In this document: positions 17,894 through 26,914 of the stretch, one piece after another
Position numbering within the stretch: the stretch's first letter is position 1
Layout of the letters: the number at the start of each line of letters is the position of its first letter
Source: Lewinella sp. JB7
GTDB taxonomy: Bacteria; Bacteroidota; Bacteroidia; Chitinophagales; Saprospiraceae
NCBI RefSeq assembly: GCF_024297185.1
Contig: NZ_JANCTD010000001.1
Span: forward strand, 817,396 to 881,395
Direction: 5' to 3'
DNA: 64,000 nucleotides
Program-made: the position numbers and the translations under genes
Notes under the pieces: generated by a model
Told to the model about the DNA's origin: nothing
Seen by the model: the letters and a program-made list of their open reading frames with translations, nothing else
The model's database searches: none

Positions 17894-18985
17894 TCAGACG
17901 GATTCCGCCAGGGTGGGGTAGGTGATGTACCCTTCGGGGCCGGGAGTGTAGAAGGTGTCGTAATCCGGGACGTTCAGTTCGGTACCCTCACGGAACCGCT
18001 CGACCAGATCGGGATTGGCGATGAAGGGCCGGCCGAAAGCGACGAGGTCGCACCGTCCGGTGCTAATGTCTTCTTCGGCCCGGTGAGCGTCGTAACCACC
18101 CGACAGGATGAGGCTGCGGCTAAATACCTCGCGGATTTTGGCTTTGATGGCATCGGGTACGGGCGGCGCGCCCATATCCTCCTGATCCACGAGGTGGAGG
18201 TAAGTAACGCCGATCTCGTCGAGCAGCCGGGCGGCTTCGGTGAAGGTCTCATCCACGGTATCGAAGGTTCCCATTTCGTTAAAGACGCCGTAGGGCGACA
18301 GCCGTACGCCGAGGCGGTCTCCCCCGATCGCGGCTGCGGTGGCCTCCGCTACGTTGCGCAGGAAGCGCAGACGGTTCTCTACCGATCCGCCGTACTGGTC
18401 GCTGCGCCGGTTGGTCCTGGGATGGATGAATTGCTCGAGCAGGTAGCCGTTGGCGGCATGTAGTTCCACCCCGTCGAAACCGGCCTGGATGGCGAGCTTG
18501 GCGGAGTGAGCGTATTCTTCGACGGTAGCGGTGATGTCCTCGATGCTCATTTCCTCCGCCAGCGGGATATCGAGCATACCCTTACCGTCGACGTACATCT
18601 GGGTTTCGGTCAAGGCTACGGGGCTGGGGGCGAGGACGCGGGCCCCGGCGGGTAGATTGTCGGGGTGGCTCACGCGGCCGCAGTGCATTAACTGCATGAA
18701 GATCTTGCCGCCTTGCTCGTGCACGGCCGTGGTGATCTTCTTCCAGCCTTCCATTTGCTCGGCCGAAAAATTGCCGGGAATGCGGGGGTAACCGAGTCCG
18801 TTGGGGCTCGGAGAGGTGCCTTCGCTGATGATCAGACCGGCGCCGGCACGGTTGCCGTAGTAGGTGGCCATCAGGGAATTTGGCACATTGCCCTCCGCCC
18901 GGGAGCGTGTGAGGGGGGCCATGACGGCGCGGTTCTTCAGGGTGATCTTGCCGAGTTGATACTCGGATAGGAGATGGTTTAGCAT
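17894..18985 (-). CDS. Old yellow enzyme family alkene reductase (NemA-like)
   Basis: 363 residues, usual length. FMN-dependent TIM barrel with KNRAVMAPLTRSRAEGNVP at the start, the substrate-binding HAANGYLLEQFIHPRTNRRSDQYGGSVENR block and the C-terminal FGRPFIANPDLVERF. Reduces activated C=C bonds (enones, N-ethylmaleimide, nitroesters) with NAD(P)H; the natural substrate is unknown. The catalytic loop motif GVELHAANGYL includes the His and Asn that bind the substrate carbonyl. Cytoplasmic. Apparently a single-gene unit. Confidence 0.92.
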   Translation of the reverse strand: MLNHLLSEYQLGKITLKNRAVMAPLTRSRAEGNVPNSLMATYYGNRAGAGLIISEGTSPSPNGLGYPRIPGNFSAEQMEGWKKITTAVHEQGGKIFMQLMHCGRVSHPDNLPAGARVLAPSPVALTETQMYVDGKGMLDIPLAEEMSIEDITATVEEYAHSAKLAIQAGFDGVELHAANGYLLEQFIHPRTNRRSDQYGGSVENRLRFLRNVAEATAAAIGGDRLGVRLSPYGVFNEMGTFDTVDETFTEAARLLDEIGVTYLHLVDQEDMGAPPVPDAIKAKIREVFSRSLILSGGYDAHRAEEDISTGRCDLVAFGRPFIANPDLVERFREGTELNVPDYDTFYTPGPEGYITYPTLAESV

Positions 18986-19090
18986 GGGTATGGGTTTGCC
19001 AGTGTAACGGGGTCACCCGGTCGGGAGTTCTGATTGATGTAGGTACACGGGAATATTTACACGGGGGTGACGGGGAAATGGCGCTGGAGG

Positions 19091-19150
19091 GCTACAGCGG
19101 TCCAACGGCTATAGCGGTCCAACGGCTATAGCCGTCCAACGGGGTTACCC
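19091..19150. repeat. GGTCCAACGGCTATAGC palindromic repeat element
   Basis: Two and a half copies of GGTCCAACGGCTATAGC in tandem, ending in GTCCAACGGGGTTACCC. A perfect 14-bp palindrome ACGGCTATAGCCGT lies at 19122-19135. The same core occurs at 22476-22516, 42393-42460 and 42598-42650. The remaining intergenic bases around it (18986-19209) hold nothing else I can support. Confidence 0.75.
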
Positions 19151-19209
19151 GACCCGGTCCGGCACATGAAATCGCCACGGAGGATTCCGATGACTCAAGA
19201 AGCGAAAGC

Positions 19210-21591
19210 TTACGCCAGCGCGATCGGCGCACCCAGCAACTCGTCCGGTATCCCGAAACCATCGACCAACACGCCGGCTTCCGGCCGCAACTCCGCGCAG
19301 AGGATGTCCACCAGCTTGCGGATGGCCTTGCTCTTCGGCCCGCTGATGTAGCCGCTCTCGAGGTACCAGGCCGCGTGACCCTCGATGGTGTGAGCCGCGT
19401 AGAGGGTGATCACTTTTTCCAAAAGTTGCGCGGCTCCGTTGGATGGTTCCGAACCCTCCGACGGATGTCGCGCCCCATCCAGCCCGTCCACCCGCCGCAG
19501 GCTCTCGTCCAGCACCAGTTGCTCTACGTAGGCTTCGGCGGCGGCAATCATGTGGGTCTGGCAGAGCAGTCCAGCTTCGTACGCGCTCTTTCCGTCCTTG
19601 ATGTATGCCCGTAATCGCTGGGCTAGAGTGCTTACGAGCCGTCGGGCACGGAAGTGGAAGGCCGACTGGTAGAAGCTCCGACTCTCCAGGTGTTCGCGGT
19701 CGGTTTGCCGTACTACGTAGGGGTTCTGTTCGGTGACGATGGTGGTTACCCGCCGCCCGAGGTACTTCAGCACCGCGATGTTCCCGTCTTCCTGAAAGCT
19801 CTTGTTGAACTCCGTCAGCAGGCTTTTGGCCAGCAACTGCATCAGTACGGTATTATCCCCCTCGAAGGTGGTGAAGATATCGGTGTCCGCCTTCAGGTCG
19901 GCAAAGCGGTTCTCGGCCAGGTAGCCCTTTCCGCCGGTAGCCTCCCGGCCTTCCTGGATGGCGGCGGTCGCGAACCAGGTGGCGTAGCTCTTCAGGCCGG
20001 CGGCCATGGCCTCGATCTCGCGCATCTGCTCCTCCGTGCGGTTGACGTAGCGGTCCAGCAGGTGATCGAGTCCGAACTGCACGGCGTACGCTTTCGCCAC
20101 CAGGGGCAACAAACGCCGCTGCTGGTTCGGGTAGTCGAGAATAATGGTTTCCGAGCGCAACGATTCCCCGGGAAACTGCCTCCGCCGCAGTCCGTAGCGC
20201 ACGGCAATGGTCAGGGCCGATTTGGCGGCGCTCAGTCCGGCCCGCGGCACGAATACGCGACCACCTACAAGCGTGCCCAACATGGTAAAGAAGCGACGGC
20301 TCGGACTTTCGATCGGACTCTCGTAGTTCCCCTCCGCGCTAATGCCGCCGTATTTGTCCAGCAGATTATCCACCGGCACCCGCACCTGATCGAACCACAG
20401 CCGACCGTTGTCGACGCCGTTCAATCCGAGCTTATAGCCATTGTCCTCCACCCGGATGCCGGCCAGCGTATGTCCGGCCTCGTCGCGGATCGGCACCACC
20501 ACCGCGTGTACGCCGTGGCTTTCCCCGTCCACGATCAACTGACAAAAGACCGCCGCCATCCGGCTGTGCATGGCATTCCCTATGTACTCCTTACCGGCCG
20601 TGATGCTGGGCGTATGTACGATGAGTTCGCGGTTCTCGTGGTCGTACACGGCGGTGGTTTCCAGTCCGCGTACGTTGCTGCCGTGGCCGGTTTCGGTCAT
20701 GGCGAAGCACCCCGGGAGTTCCAGCGTGCCCGTCTCGCGGAGGTAGGCCTCGTGGTGGCGTTTGGTGCCCAGATTGTAGATCGCGCCGCCCCAGAGTCCG
20801 AACTGGACGCCGAACTTAATGGTCAGGCTGAGGTCGTGGTAGGCGATGGTCTCGAAGGCCGCGGCGTAGTCTTGCATGCTTCCCTGACCGCCGTATTCGC
20901 GGGGATACGACAGGGCGCCGATGCCTTCCCGGGCAAGTTCCTTGCACCAGCGCAGGACCTGTTCACGGTAGTCTTCCTTGATGCGCAGGATGGTGCGTTC
21001 GAAGGAGGGGCGTAACAAAATCTCCTTCACCCGCCGGATGACCTCGGCGTGAGGCCCCTCCAGAATTTGCTGCAAATGGGCCGGATCCACGCTCGATTCC
21101 CGGATAGCCTCGTTCAGTTTCTCCCGTTCATCGTAGCGGGGGAAGAGACTACGGTAGGTGTCCTCCCGTACGCCGCCGAGCCCCTGTTCAATCTGGAGGA
21201 GGGCGGGAAGTTGCTCCCGCCAGTAGTCGGCCCGGGCCTCGGGATCGCTTTCGGCGGCCTGCCCGAGCCAGGTGCCCAGTTCGGCCAGACTGGCAGTGCG
21301 ATCAGTGGGAAGGGCTTCGGCGGCCCGGCGCGTATTGGTCAGCCACTGCTGAAACCGTTCCCGGCTGGGCGGATGCACGGGATCGCTCCAGTCGCTCAGC
21401 ACCCTGCGGTCGTCTTCCGTCAGGAAAGGCAACTGGGCCGCCTCCCGCCGCAAGGATTCGATTTCCGGTACGCTTAGGTGGCGGTCCGACCAGGCCGCGT
21501 ACAGAAACGGAAGCATTGCCTGTATGCCGGGAGAAAGGTAGGTGTTGGTTTGGAGGTCGGCGCCCATTCTTCGTAGATGTTTTGTTATCAA
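19210..21591 (-). CDS. Acyl-CoA oxidase/dehydrogenase-like flavoprotein with N-terminal extension
   Basis: 793 residues. The FAD-binding acyl-CoA dehydrogenase/oxidase core spans about 180-640, with FAMTETGHGSNVRGLETTAVYD, HTPSITAGKEYIGNAM and GGRVFVPRAGLSAAKSAL typical of acyl-CoA oxidases, EATGGKGYLAENRFADLKADTDIFTTFEGDNTVL carrying the expected catalytic glutamate, and a C-terminal oxidase-like helical domain. The first ~110 residues (LPFLYAAWSDRHLSVPEIESLRREA) resemble a TerB-type helical module, an unusual fusion. Likely role: first step of beta-oxidation or branched acyl-CoA oxidation in the cytoplasm. No other beta-oxidation gene is adjacent. The start may be the ATG nine codons in (21564). 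Confidence 0.85.
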   Translation of the reverse strand: MITKHLRRMGADLQTNTYLSPGIQAMLPFLYAAWSDRHLSVPEIESLRREAAQLPFLTEDDRRVLSDWSDPVHPPSRERFQQWLTNTRRAAEALPTDRTASLAELGTWLGQAAESDPEARADYWREQLPALLQIEQGLGGVREDTYRSLFPRYDEREKLNEAIRESSVDPAHLQQILEGPHAEVIRRVKEILLRPSFERTILRIKEDYREQVLRWCKELAREGIGALSYPREYGGQGSMQDYAAAFETIAYHDLSLTIKFGVQFGLWGGAIYNLGTKRHHEAYLRETGTLELPGCFAMTETGHGSNVRGLETTAVYDHENRELIVHTPSITAGKEYIGNAMHSRMAAVFCQLIVDGESHGVHAVVVPIRDEAGHTLAGIRVEDNGYKLGLNGVDNGRLWFDQVRVPVDNLLDKYGGISAEGNYESPIESPSRRFFTMLGTLVGGRVFVPRAGLSAAKSALTIAVRYGLRRRQFPGESLRSETIILDYPNQQRRLLPLVAKAYAVQFGLDHLLDRYVNRTEEQMREIEAMAAGLKSYATWFATAAIQEGREATGGKGYLAENRFADLKADTDIFTTFEGDNTVLMQLLAKSLLTEFNKSFQEDGNIAVLKYLGRRVTTIVTEQNPYVVRQTDREHLESRSFYQSAFHFRARRLVSTLAQRLRAYIKDGKSAYEAGLLCQTHMIAAAEAYVEQLVLDESLRRVDGLDGARHPSEGSEPSNGAAQLLEKVITLYAAHTIEGHAAWYLESGYISGPKSKAIRKLVDILCAELRPEAGVLVDGFGIPDELLGAPIALA

Positions 21592-21708
21592 CGTCAGATC
21601 ACGCGCGGGGGTTGGGCGGCGGCGCGCGGGTGCTACGGAGTATAAGAAAGCAACGGACTCCGGTGACGGGCGGGGCGTTTGTACATACCCGGGGAGTCTG
21701 TCGGGGCC

Positions 21709-22455
21709 TTACTGCTTATCGGCCGCGAAGAGGTCAATGGTAAAGTCCAGCAACTCCGGACCTCCCGCCGGTCCGTGGCCGGGTACGACGTGCCGAACAT
21801 TCGGATAGGCCTCGCGGATACGTTCGATAGTGGCCGACCACTGGCTGACGTCCGCATCTTCCAGGTTCCCCTTGCCCGCGCCCCACGATTTAACGAGACA
21901 ACCGCCGAAGAGCACTTCCCCCTCTGGCACGTAGGTGACGATATTATCCGTGGTATGTCCGGGGCCGAAGTAACGGTTGATAACCGGATGCTCACCGACG
22001 GTCAGCGTAAGGGTGGAATCGAAATCGTGTCGCGGGACCGGATTTCCGCCCGCCGTCGCCCGGTCGATCGTTTCGTGGAGAGCGTACGACGGAATGCCCC
22101 GTGCGTGGAATGCCCCGAGCCCGCCTACGCAATCCTCGTGGAAATGGGTGGCTACCACCGCCGTCACTCTAGCCTGGAGGGCGGTATCGATCCAGGAAAG
22201 GAGGGCGCTGGTGGCGGCATCGTCGGTGGGCGCGTCGACGACCACGGCCTCCGAGCCGCTTACGTAGAGCACACCATTACACGCCACCCGCCCGTAACCC
22301 TCGACCTCGAGGTAGCTCACGTGGACGAAGGTGGTTGGCGTAAGGGAATGAATTTCTAGGGACGGACTTTGGTAGCGAACGGGCGGTGCGCTCTGGGCCT
22401 GTACCAATACGGGAAGATGGAGGACGAACAGCAGGAGTAGGAATTTAATGCCCAT
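21709..22455 (-). CDS. Subclass B1 metallo-beta-lactamase (CcrA/CfiA-like)
   Basis: 248 residues from the ATG at 22455 with a signal peptide (MGIKFLLLLFVLHLPVLVQA). All B1 zinc ligands are present: H104 and H106 with D108 in ATHFHEDCVGGL, H167 in GPGHTTDNIV, C186 in FGGCLVKS and H227 in GHG. The beta-lactam carboxylate lysine (K189) and the oxyanion-loop asparagine in GKGNLEDAD are also kept, so the enzyme should be active. The cysteine after D108 is shared, as I recall, with CcrA of Bacteroides fragilis. [11 protein letters not shown] hydrolysis of penicillins, cephalosporins and carbapenems is expected. Nothing around it suggests a mobile cassette, so it is probably intrinsic. Confidence 0.92.
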   Translation of the reverse strand: MGIKFLLLLFVLHLPVLVQAQSAPPVRYQSPSLEIHSLTPTTFVHVSYLEVEGYGRVACNGVLYVSGSEAVVVDAPTDDAATSALLSWIDTALQARVTAVVATHFHEDCVGGLGAFHARGIPSYALHETIDRATAGGNPVPRHDFDSTLTLTVGEHPVINRYFGPGHTTDNIVTYVPEGEVLFGGCLVKSWGAGKGNLEDADVSQWSATIERIREAYPNVRHVVPGHGPAGGPELLDFTIDLFAADKQ

Positions 22456-22475
22456 CAATTTGTTGCTTTTAAGCT

Positions 22476-22516
22476 CAACACCCGTTGGACGGGGTCACCC
22501 CGTCCAACGGGTGTTG
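22476..22516. repeat. Perfect 19-bp inverted repeat of the GTTGGACGG family
   Basis: Left arm CAACACCCGTTGGACGGGG, three-base loop TCA, then the exact complement. It lies between the divergent metallo-beta-lactamase and GNAT genes, in the 5' region of both, so it is not a simple terminator. Shares its core with the elements at 19.1 and 42.4-42.65 kb. Confidence 0.9.
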
Positions 22517-22703
22517 GTGAATGTAGGTGACAGGGTGGGTAATCTATTTCCCGCCGTGCATCCTTGCCGTAAAGCTACGGTGGCCACCGCCGATGAAAAA
22601 GTGGGCCGCAGGGCTTACCTTAGGACTACCGGATTCGTCCGCTGCTTTGCCCAAATCGCTGCTCCCGCGCCCCGCCGCCAGCCGTACCTAAGACCTGACC
22701 CTC

Positions 22704-23273
22704 ATGCTGCGAACCGAACGTCTGCACCTGCGCCCCTGGATGATCAAGGACGTGCCGTCGCTGGCCGCCATCAATGCCGACCCCCGGGTGATGGAGCACT
22801 ACCCCCGCACCCTGAATAAGCGGGAAACGGACGCCCAGGTACGACGATTTCGTGCGCACCACAAGGAGCACGGCTTCTGTTATTTCGCCGCCGAGCAGCA
22901 CGCCGATAAGCGGGTCGTGGGATTCGTCGGTCTTGCCCGACAGGATTTTCCCGCCTACTTTACCCCCTGCGTAGACATCGGTTGGCGGCTACACCCGGAA
23001 GTGTGGGGACAGGGACTCGCGCTGGAGGGCGCCCGGGCGTGTCTGGCCCACGCTTTCGAAACCCTGCAACTAGGCGAGGTGATCGCCGTAACGACCCACC
23101 GCAACCTGCCTTCCATCCGGATCATGCAGCAACTTGGTATGCACTACCGGGGGGCGTTCATTCATCCGCGCTTGCCGCCGCGTTCCCGCCTGCAACCCTG
23201 CTTAGTGTACGCCGCCACTTCCGACCGGAAGGACGACGGTGACGGAGAGCCGGCGGAGATCAGTGCAGACTGA
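22704..23273 (+). CDS. GNAT N-acetyltransferase, RimJ/RimL type
   Basis: 189 residues. N-terminal LRTERLHLRPWMIKDVPSLAAINADPRVMEHYP and the acetyl-CoA pyrophosphate loop WGQGLALEGARACLAHAF are those of the ribosomal-protein-alanine-acetyltransferase-like GNAT group; VTTHRNLPSIRIMQQLGMHYRG is the usual C-terminal motif. Acetyl-CoA dependent, cytoplasmic, substrate unknown. The last 14 bases overlap the convergent NTF2-like gene. The final 20 residues are charged and look like a non-conserved tail. Confidence 0.88.
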   Translation: MLRTERLHLRPWMIKDVPSLAAINADPRVMEHYPRTLNKRETDAQVRRFRAHHKEHGFCYFAAEQHADKRVVGFVGLARQDFPAYFTPCVDIGWRLHPEVWGQGLALEGARACLAHAFETLQLGEVIAVTTHRNLPSIRIMQQLGMHYRGAFIHPRLPPRSRLQPCLVYAATSDRKDDGDGEPAEISAD

Positions 23274-23727
23274 TGATGCGGTGCAGCTGCCATTTTTCCC
23301 CCGACTGCCGCCACACGGCCACGAAACGGCCCGGGACGGAAGGCGCACCGGGTTCCGCGGCGTTCTCGAACCGGTGGTAGCCCAGCTGAACCGCGCCGAA
23401 ACCGGGAATGGGATACACCTCCACGGTTTCGGGCAGCAGGTAGCGGGTGACCTTGCCGCAGATGTTGGCCTTCAGCGCCTGGATCAGATCTTCCTTCGAG
23501 GTCGCTAACCCGCCGCGGTCGTGGTAGAACTCGAAGTCGTCGGTATACATCGCGGCCTGGGTGGTAAGATCGCAGTTGTTGTAGGCATCGAAGTATCGTT
23601 GGTCCATGGCCAGGATGGTCTGGTGCAGCTGGGTGTCGACGGGGGTATAGTTCGGGATGGGGGATTGGCCGCGGAGGGTGGTCGTGGTCAGCAGCGCAAG
23701 CACAAGCGGCAGGAGGGGAGATTTCAT
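23260..23727 (-). CDS. Secreted NTF2-like (DUF4440-type) protein
   Basis: 155 residues with a signal peptide (MKSPLLPLVLALLTTTTLRGQ). The mature part is a SnoaL/DUF4440-like cone-fold domain: MDQRYFDAYNNCDLTTQAAMYTDDFEFYHDRGG and FVAVWRQSGEKWQLHRIISLH are its hallmarks. The fold binds small hydrophobic ligands or has weak enzyme activity; no specific function can be named. Probably [11 protein letters not shown]. The divergent region upstream carries an array of hairpins. Confidence 0.82.
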   Translation of the reverse strand: MKSPLLPLVLALLTTTTLRGQSPIPNYTPVDTQLHQTILAMDQRYFDAYNNCDLTTQAAMYTDDFEFYHDRGGLATSKEDLIQALKANICGKVTRYLLPETVEVYPIPGFGAVQLGYHRFENAAEPGAPSVPGRFVAVWRQSGEKWQLHRIISLH

Positions 23728-23804
23728 CGGAGGGTGAGGATTTATCAGGTGATAGTAATATAGGGACTCTGGTGCCGGTCCGGGCGATCTGGAGGGGCAG
23801 CGGC

Positions 23805-23920
23805 GCGGTCGGAGACCGCCCTATACTTCGCGGCCGGAGGCCGCATCGTACTTCGCGGTCGGAGACCGCATTGTGCTTTCGCGGTCAGAGACCGCTTTGT
23901 ACTTCGCGGCCGGAGGCCGC
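23805..23920. repeat. Five-copy hairpin array with compensatory changes
   Basis: Five 15-base hairpins start at 23805, 23830, 23855, 23881 and 23906, a period of 25-26 bases. Copies 1, 3 and 4 have arms GCGGTC/GACCGC, copies 2 and 5 GCGGCC/GGCCGC, so the changed base pair stays paired. Loops are GGA, AGA in copy 4. The linkers are similar to CATTGTACTTC. It fills the region between the divergent NTF2-like and sterol desaturase genes. Confidence 0.9.
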
Positions 23921-23975
23921 ATTGTACTACGGCGGGTGGAGAAAACATCCGCGGGGCCGGCCGCATTCAGACGGT

Positions 23976-24842
23976 ATGCCTAAACTGAAATTTTTCTTCC
24001 CCTGGTTCGACCGTCGGGCCTTCCCCGTGCTGGCCGGCGTGGTAGCGGGGCTGTACTTGCTGGAAGAGGTGCTGGTCCTGCGCGAGCAGCGACAGTCAAA
24101 ACTGAAGCGCTCCCTGGTGAATACGGCGGTGGCCGCCACCGGTTTTGCCGTGGTACGGGCGGCCCTGCTGCCGGCGATGGTGTGGGCGGGCGAACTGACC
24201 GACCGCCGACGTTTCGGTCTGGTGCGCTGGCTGGGACTGCCGCGACCGGCACGGTATGCCCTGAGTTTTCTGTTGCTGGACTACACTAACTACCTCTGGC
24301 ACGTGCTCACCCACCGCGTGCCGCTGCTCTTTCGCATGCACCGGGTGCACCACAGTGATCTGGATATGGACGTCACCACCGGTTTCCGCTTTCACCTCGG
24401 GGAGCAGGTGTTCTCAATCTTCTTCCGCGGGGGCATGATCGCCCTCATCGGCGCGCCGGCCCGCCTGGTGCTCCTGTACGAAGCCGTTTTCGAGGGCTGT
24501 ACGGCTTTCCACCACAGTAACCTGCGCCTGCCCGACGCCGTGGATCGCGGCCTCTCACAACTGATGATTACACCCCGACTTCACGGCATTCACCACAGCA
24601 TCGTAAAGGAAGAGTTCAACTCCAACTTCGGGGTGGTTTTCCCCTTCTGGGACGCGATCCACGGTACCCGTCGCACGGACGTGCCCCAGGAAGCGATCAC
24701 CATCGGCTTGCCCCCCTACCGCAATGCCGCCAGCCTCACCGTAAAGCGGTTGCACGAAATGCCGCTGGAGCCGATCCGCCCCTGGGAATTACCGGACGGA
24801 AGCGTACCCCGCCGGACGGTGCCGTCCGCGCAGGGGAGATAA
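23976..24842 (+). CDS. Sterol desaturase/fatty acid hydroxylase family membrane protein
   Basis: 288 residues from the ATG at 23976; the frame is open further upstream through the hairpin array, but that part is repeat translation. About four membrane segments are visible ([63 protein letters not shown] and a central one). The di-iron histidine motifs are complete: HVLTH, HRVHH, HHSN and HGIHH. Family members hydroxylate or desaturate lipids at the membrane using O2; the substrate is unknown. A second, distinct family member lies at 62.3 kb. Possibly co-transcribed with the downstream thioredoxin-domain gene 53 bases away. Confidence 0.88.
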   Translation: MPKLKFFFPWFDRRAFPVLAGVVAGLYLLEEVLVLREQRQSKLKRSLVNTAVAATGFAVVRAALLPAMVWAGELTDRRRFGLVRWLGLPRPARYALSFLLLDYTNYLWHVLTHRVPLLFRMHRVHHSDLDMDVTTGFRFHLGEQVFSIFFRGGMIALIGAPARLVLLYEAVFEGCTAFHHSNLRLPDAVDRGLSQLMITPRLHGIHHSIVKEEFNSNFGVVFPFWDAIHGTRRTDVPQEAITIGLPPYRNAASLTVKRLHEMPLEPIRPWELPDGSVPRRTVPSAQGR

Positions 24843-24895
24843 GGGGTGAGCGAACTCCGAACAGCCCCTTCGCTTATACTACTAAAGCACCGCCG

Positions 24896-26908
24896 ATGAA
24901 CCGTCTCCAATACGAAACCTCCCCCTATCTCCTGCAACACGCCGGTAACCCGGTCGACTGGTATCCCTGGGGCGACGAGGCGCTGGAGCGAGCCCGACGG
25001 GAAGACAAGCCCATCCTGGTCAGTATCGGATATTCCACCTGCCACTGGTGCCACGTCATGGAGCGGGAAAGTTTCGAGGTCGAGGCTACGGCGCGGGTGA
25101 TGAACGAGCATTTCGTGTGCATCAAGGTCGACCGGGAGGAGCGACCCGACGTGGATCAGGTGTATATGGACGCCTGCCAGGCCATCACCGGCGGGGGAGG
25201 GTGGCCGCTGAACGCCTTCCTGCTTCCGGACGCCCGCCCCTTCTACGCCGGCACCTACTACCCCCCGGAACGGAAGTACAACCGACCCTCGTGGACCGAA
25301 CTCCTGCTGCATTTCGCTAAGCTTTTTCGGGAGGACCGGGGCAGCCTGGAAGAACAGGCCAGTAATCTGATCCAAAACATCAGCAGCGGCGGCGACCGCT
25401 TACTCGGCATCGAACGCGAGGACGGCGGGGGAGTGACCGCCATGATGGAAAACTTGCGCAAAAACTATGACGGCGCCCGCGGCGGCTTCGGCGGGGCGCC
25501 CAAGTTCCCTATGAGCCAGGCGCTCGAACTCCTGCTCGCCAACGGTATCCTCTCCGGGAACAATAACGACGTTTACCAGGCCGGCCACGCGATGCGGGCC
25601 ATGCTGGCCGGGGGGATCTACGACCAGATCGGCGGGGGCTTCAGCCGCTATACCGTCGACGCCCACTGGCGGGTACCTCACTTCGAGAAGATGCTCTACG
25701 ACAACGCCCTGTTGCTGCGGCTATTGGGCAAGTTGCAGCTCGTCACGCCGGATCCCCGCTACCTGCAGGCTATTGAGGAAACTACCGACTGGTTGGAACG
25801 CGAAATGTCCCTCTCCGACGGGGGCTACCGGGCGGCCCTCGACGCGGACAGCGAAGGGGTGGAGGGGAAGTACTACGTCTGGCAGTACGACGAACTCCGT
25901 AGCCTGCTACCGCCCGAAGATGCCGAACTGGTCGCGGACTTCTACGGCATCACCCCCGCGGGGAACTGGGAGGAGGAACGGACGAACATCCCTTACCGCC
26001 CCGGGCCGCTACCCGTCGTGACCGATCTGCCCGTCGATGTCGCGACCGCCAAGATCGCTAACGCCCGCCGTATCCTGGCCGACGCCCGCCGCATGCGTAT
26101 TCCCCCTGGGGCCGACGATAAACTCATATTGCAGTGGAATGCCCTTTTGGTCTCCGGCTGGACCTGGTGCTACCGGGCTACCCGCGACGATCGCTACCTC
26201 ACGCTGGCTACTGCCTTGTATCGTAGTCTCGGGGAGCAGCTCCACAACGAAGGACGGTGGTATCGCAACCGGACTTCCGGCAAACTCGGCGCGCCCGCCT
26301 TCCTCGACGATTACGCTGCCCTGGCCACCGCTGCCCTGGACCTGAGCGAGGTCACCTTCGAGCTGGATTACGCGCTCCGCGATGCCCGCGCGCTGGTGGA
26401 TCTGGTACTCGACAACTTCTCCGACGATGCGGACCGCATGTTCTACCTCCGGCCACCTACCGAGAGTGAATTGCCCGTAGTGACGAAGGACTACTACGAC
26501 AATGCCCTGCCGAGCGGCAATTCCCAGATGGCGCACAATCTGTACCGCCTTGGCCGACTTACGGGGGAGGAGCGCTACGAGCGCCGCGCCGCGAAAATGA
26601 TCGGCGACATGGCCGGAGCCATCGAACGGTACCCCACCAGTTTCGCCGGCTGGGGGCTCACGGCCCTGTTACTAAATACCGATACCCGCGAACTCGTCAT
26701 CACCGGAAGCGGGGCACGTGACGCCGCCCGTGAATTCTTGTCGGACTACCGACCCGGCTTACTGATCGTCGCGTCCGGGGCGCCCCGGGAAGACCTTCCC
26801 CTGCTCGCGAATCGCTACCTTACTGAACTTCGCTACTTTGTGTGCGAGAACCAGACCTGCCGCGTCCCGGTTGATAACAGCGACGCGGCACGCCAACTTT
26901 TGAACTGA
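24896..26908 (+). CDS. YyaL/SSP411-like protein: thioredoxin-fold plus (alpha/alpha)6 domain
   Basis: 670 residues, full length for the family. It opens at once with [30 protein letters not shown]; the redox-like motif CHWCH is at residues 49-53, and [14 protein letters not shown] and [14 protein letters not shown] follow (DUF255 domain, about 1-160). The rest is an alpha/alpha toroid resembling N-acylglucosamine 2-epimerase and glycosidases, with [10 protein letters not shown] and [33 protein letters not shown] (single conserved block). The molecular activity of the family is unproven. Only 6 bases separate it from the PorP/SprF gene, so the two may share a transcript. Confidence 0.9.
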   Translation: MNRLQYETSPYLLQHAGNPVDWYPWGDEALERARREDKPILVSIGYSTCHWCHVMERESFEVEATARVMNEHFVCIKVDREERPDVDQVYMDACQAITGGGGWPLNAFLLPDARPFYAGTYYPPERKYNRPSWTELLLHFAKLFREDRGSLEEQASNLIQNISSGGDRLLGIEREDGGGVTAMMENLRKNYDGARGGFGGAPKFPMSQALELLLANGILSGNNNDVYQAGHAMRAMLAGGIYDQIGGGFSRYTVDAHWRVPHFEKMLYDNALLLRLLGKLQLVTPDPRYLQAIEETTDWLEREMSLSDGGYRAALDADSEGVEGKYYVWQYDELRSLLPPEDAELVADFYGITPAGNWEEERTNIPYRPGPLPVVTDLPVDVATAKIANARRILADARRMRIPPGADDKLILQWNALLVSGWTWCYRATRDDRYLTLATALYRSLGEQLHNEGRWYRNRTSGKLGAPAFLDDYAALATAALDLSEVTFELDYALRDARALVDLVLDNFSDDADRMFYLRPPTESELPVVTKDYYDNALPSGNSQMAHNLYRLGRLTGEERYERRAAKMIGDMAGAIERYPTSFAGWGLTALLLNTDTRELVITGSGARDAAREFLSDYRPGLLIVASGAPREDLPLLANRYLTELRYFVCENQTCRVPVDNSDAARQLLN

Positions 26909-26914
26909 TCGTCC

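Noticed and set aside
19654-21015. 453-codon open frame on the + strand opposite the acyl-CoA oxidase gene
   Set aside because: It is the complement of a strongly conserved enzyme; in GC-rich DNA the opposite frame often lacks stops. Its product is rich in Gly, His and Arg with no family motifs.
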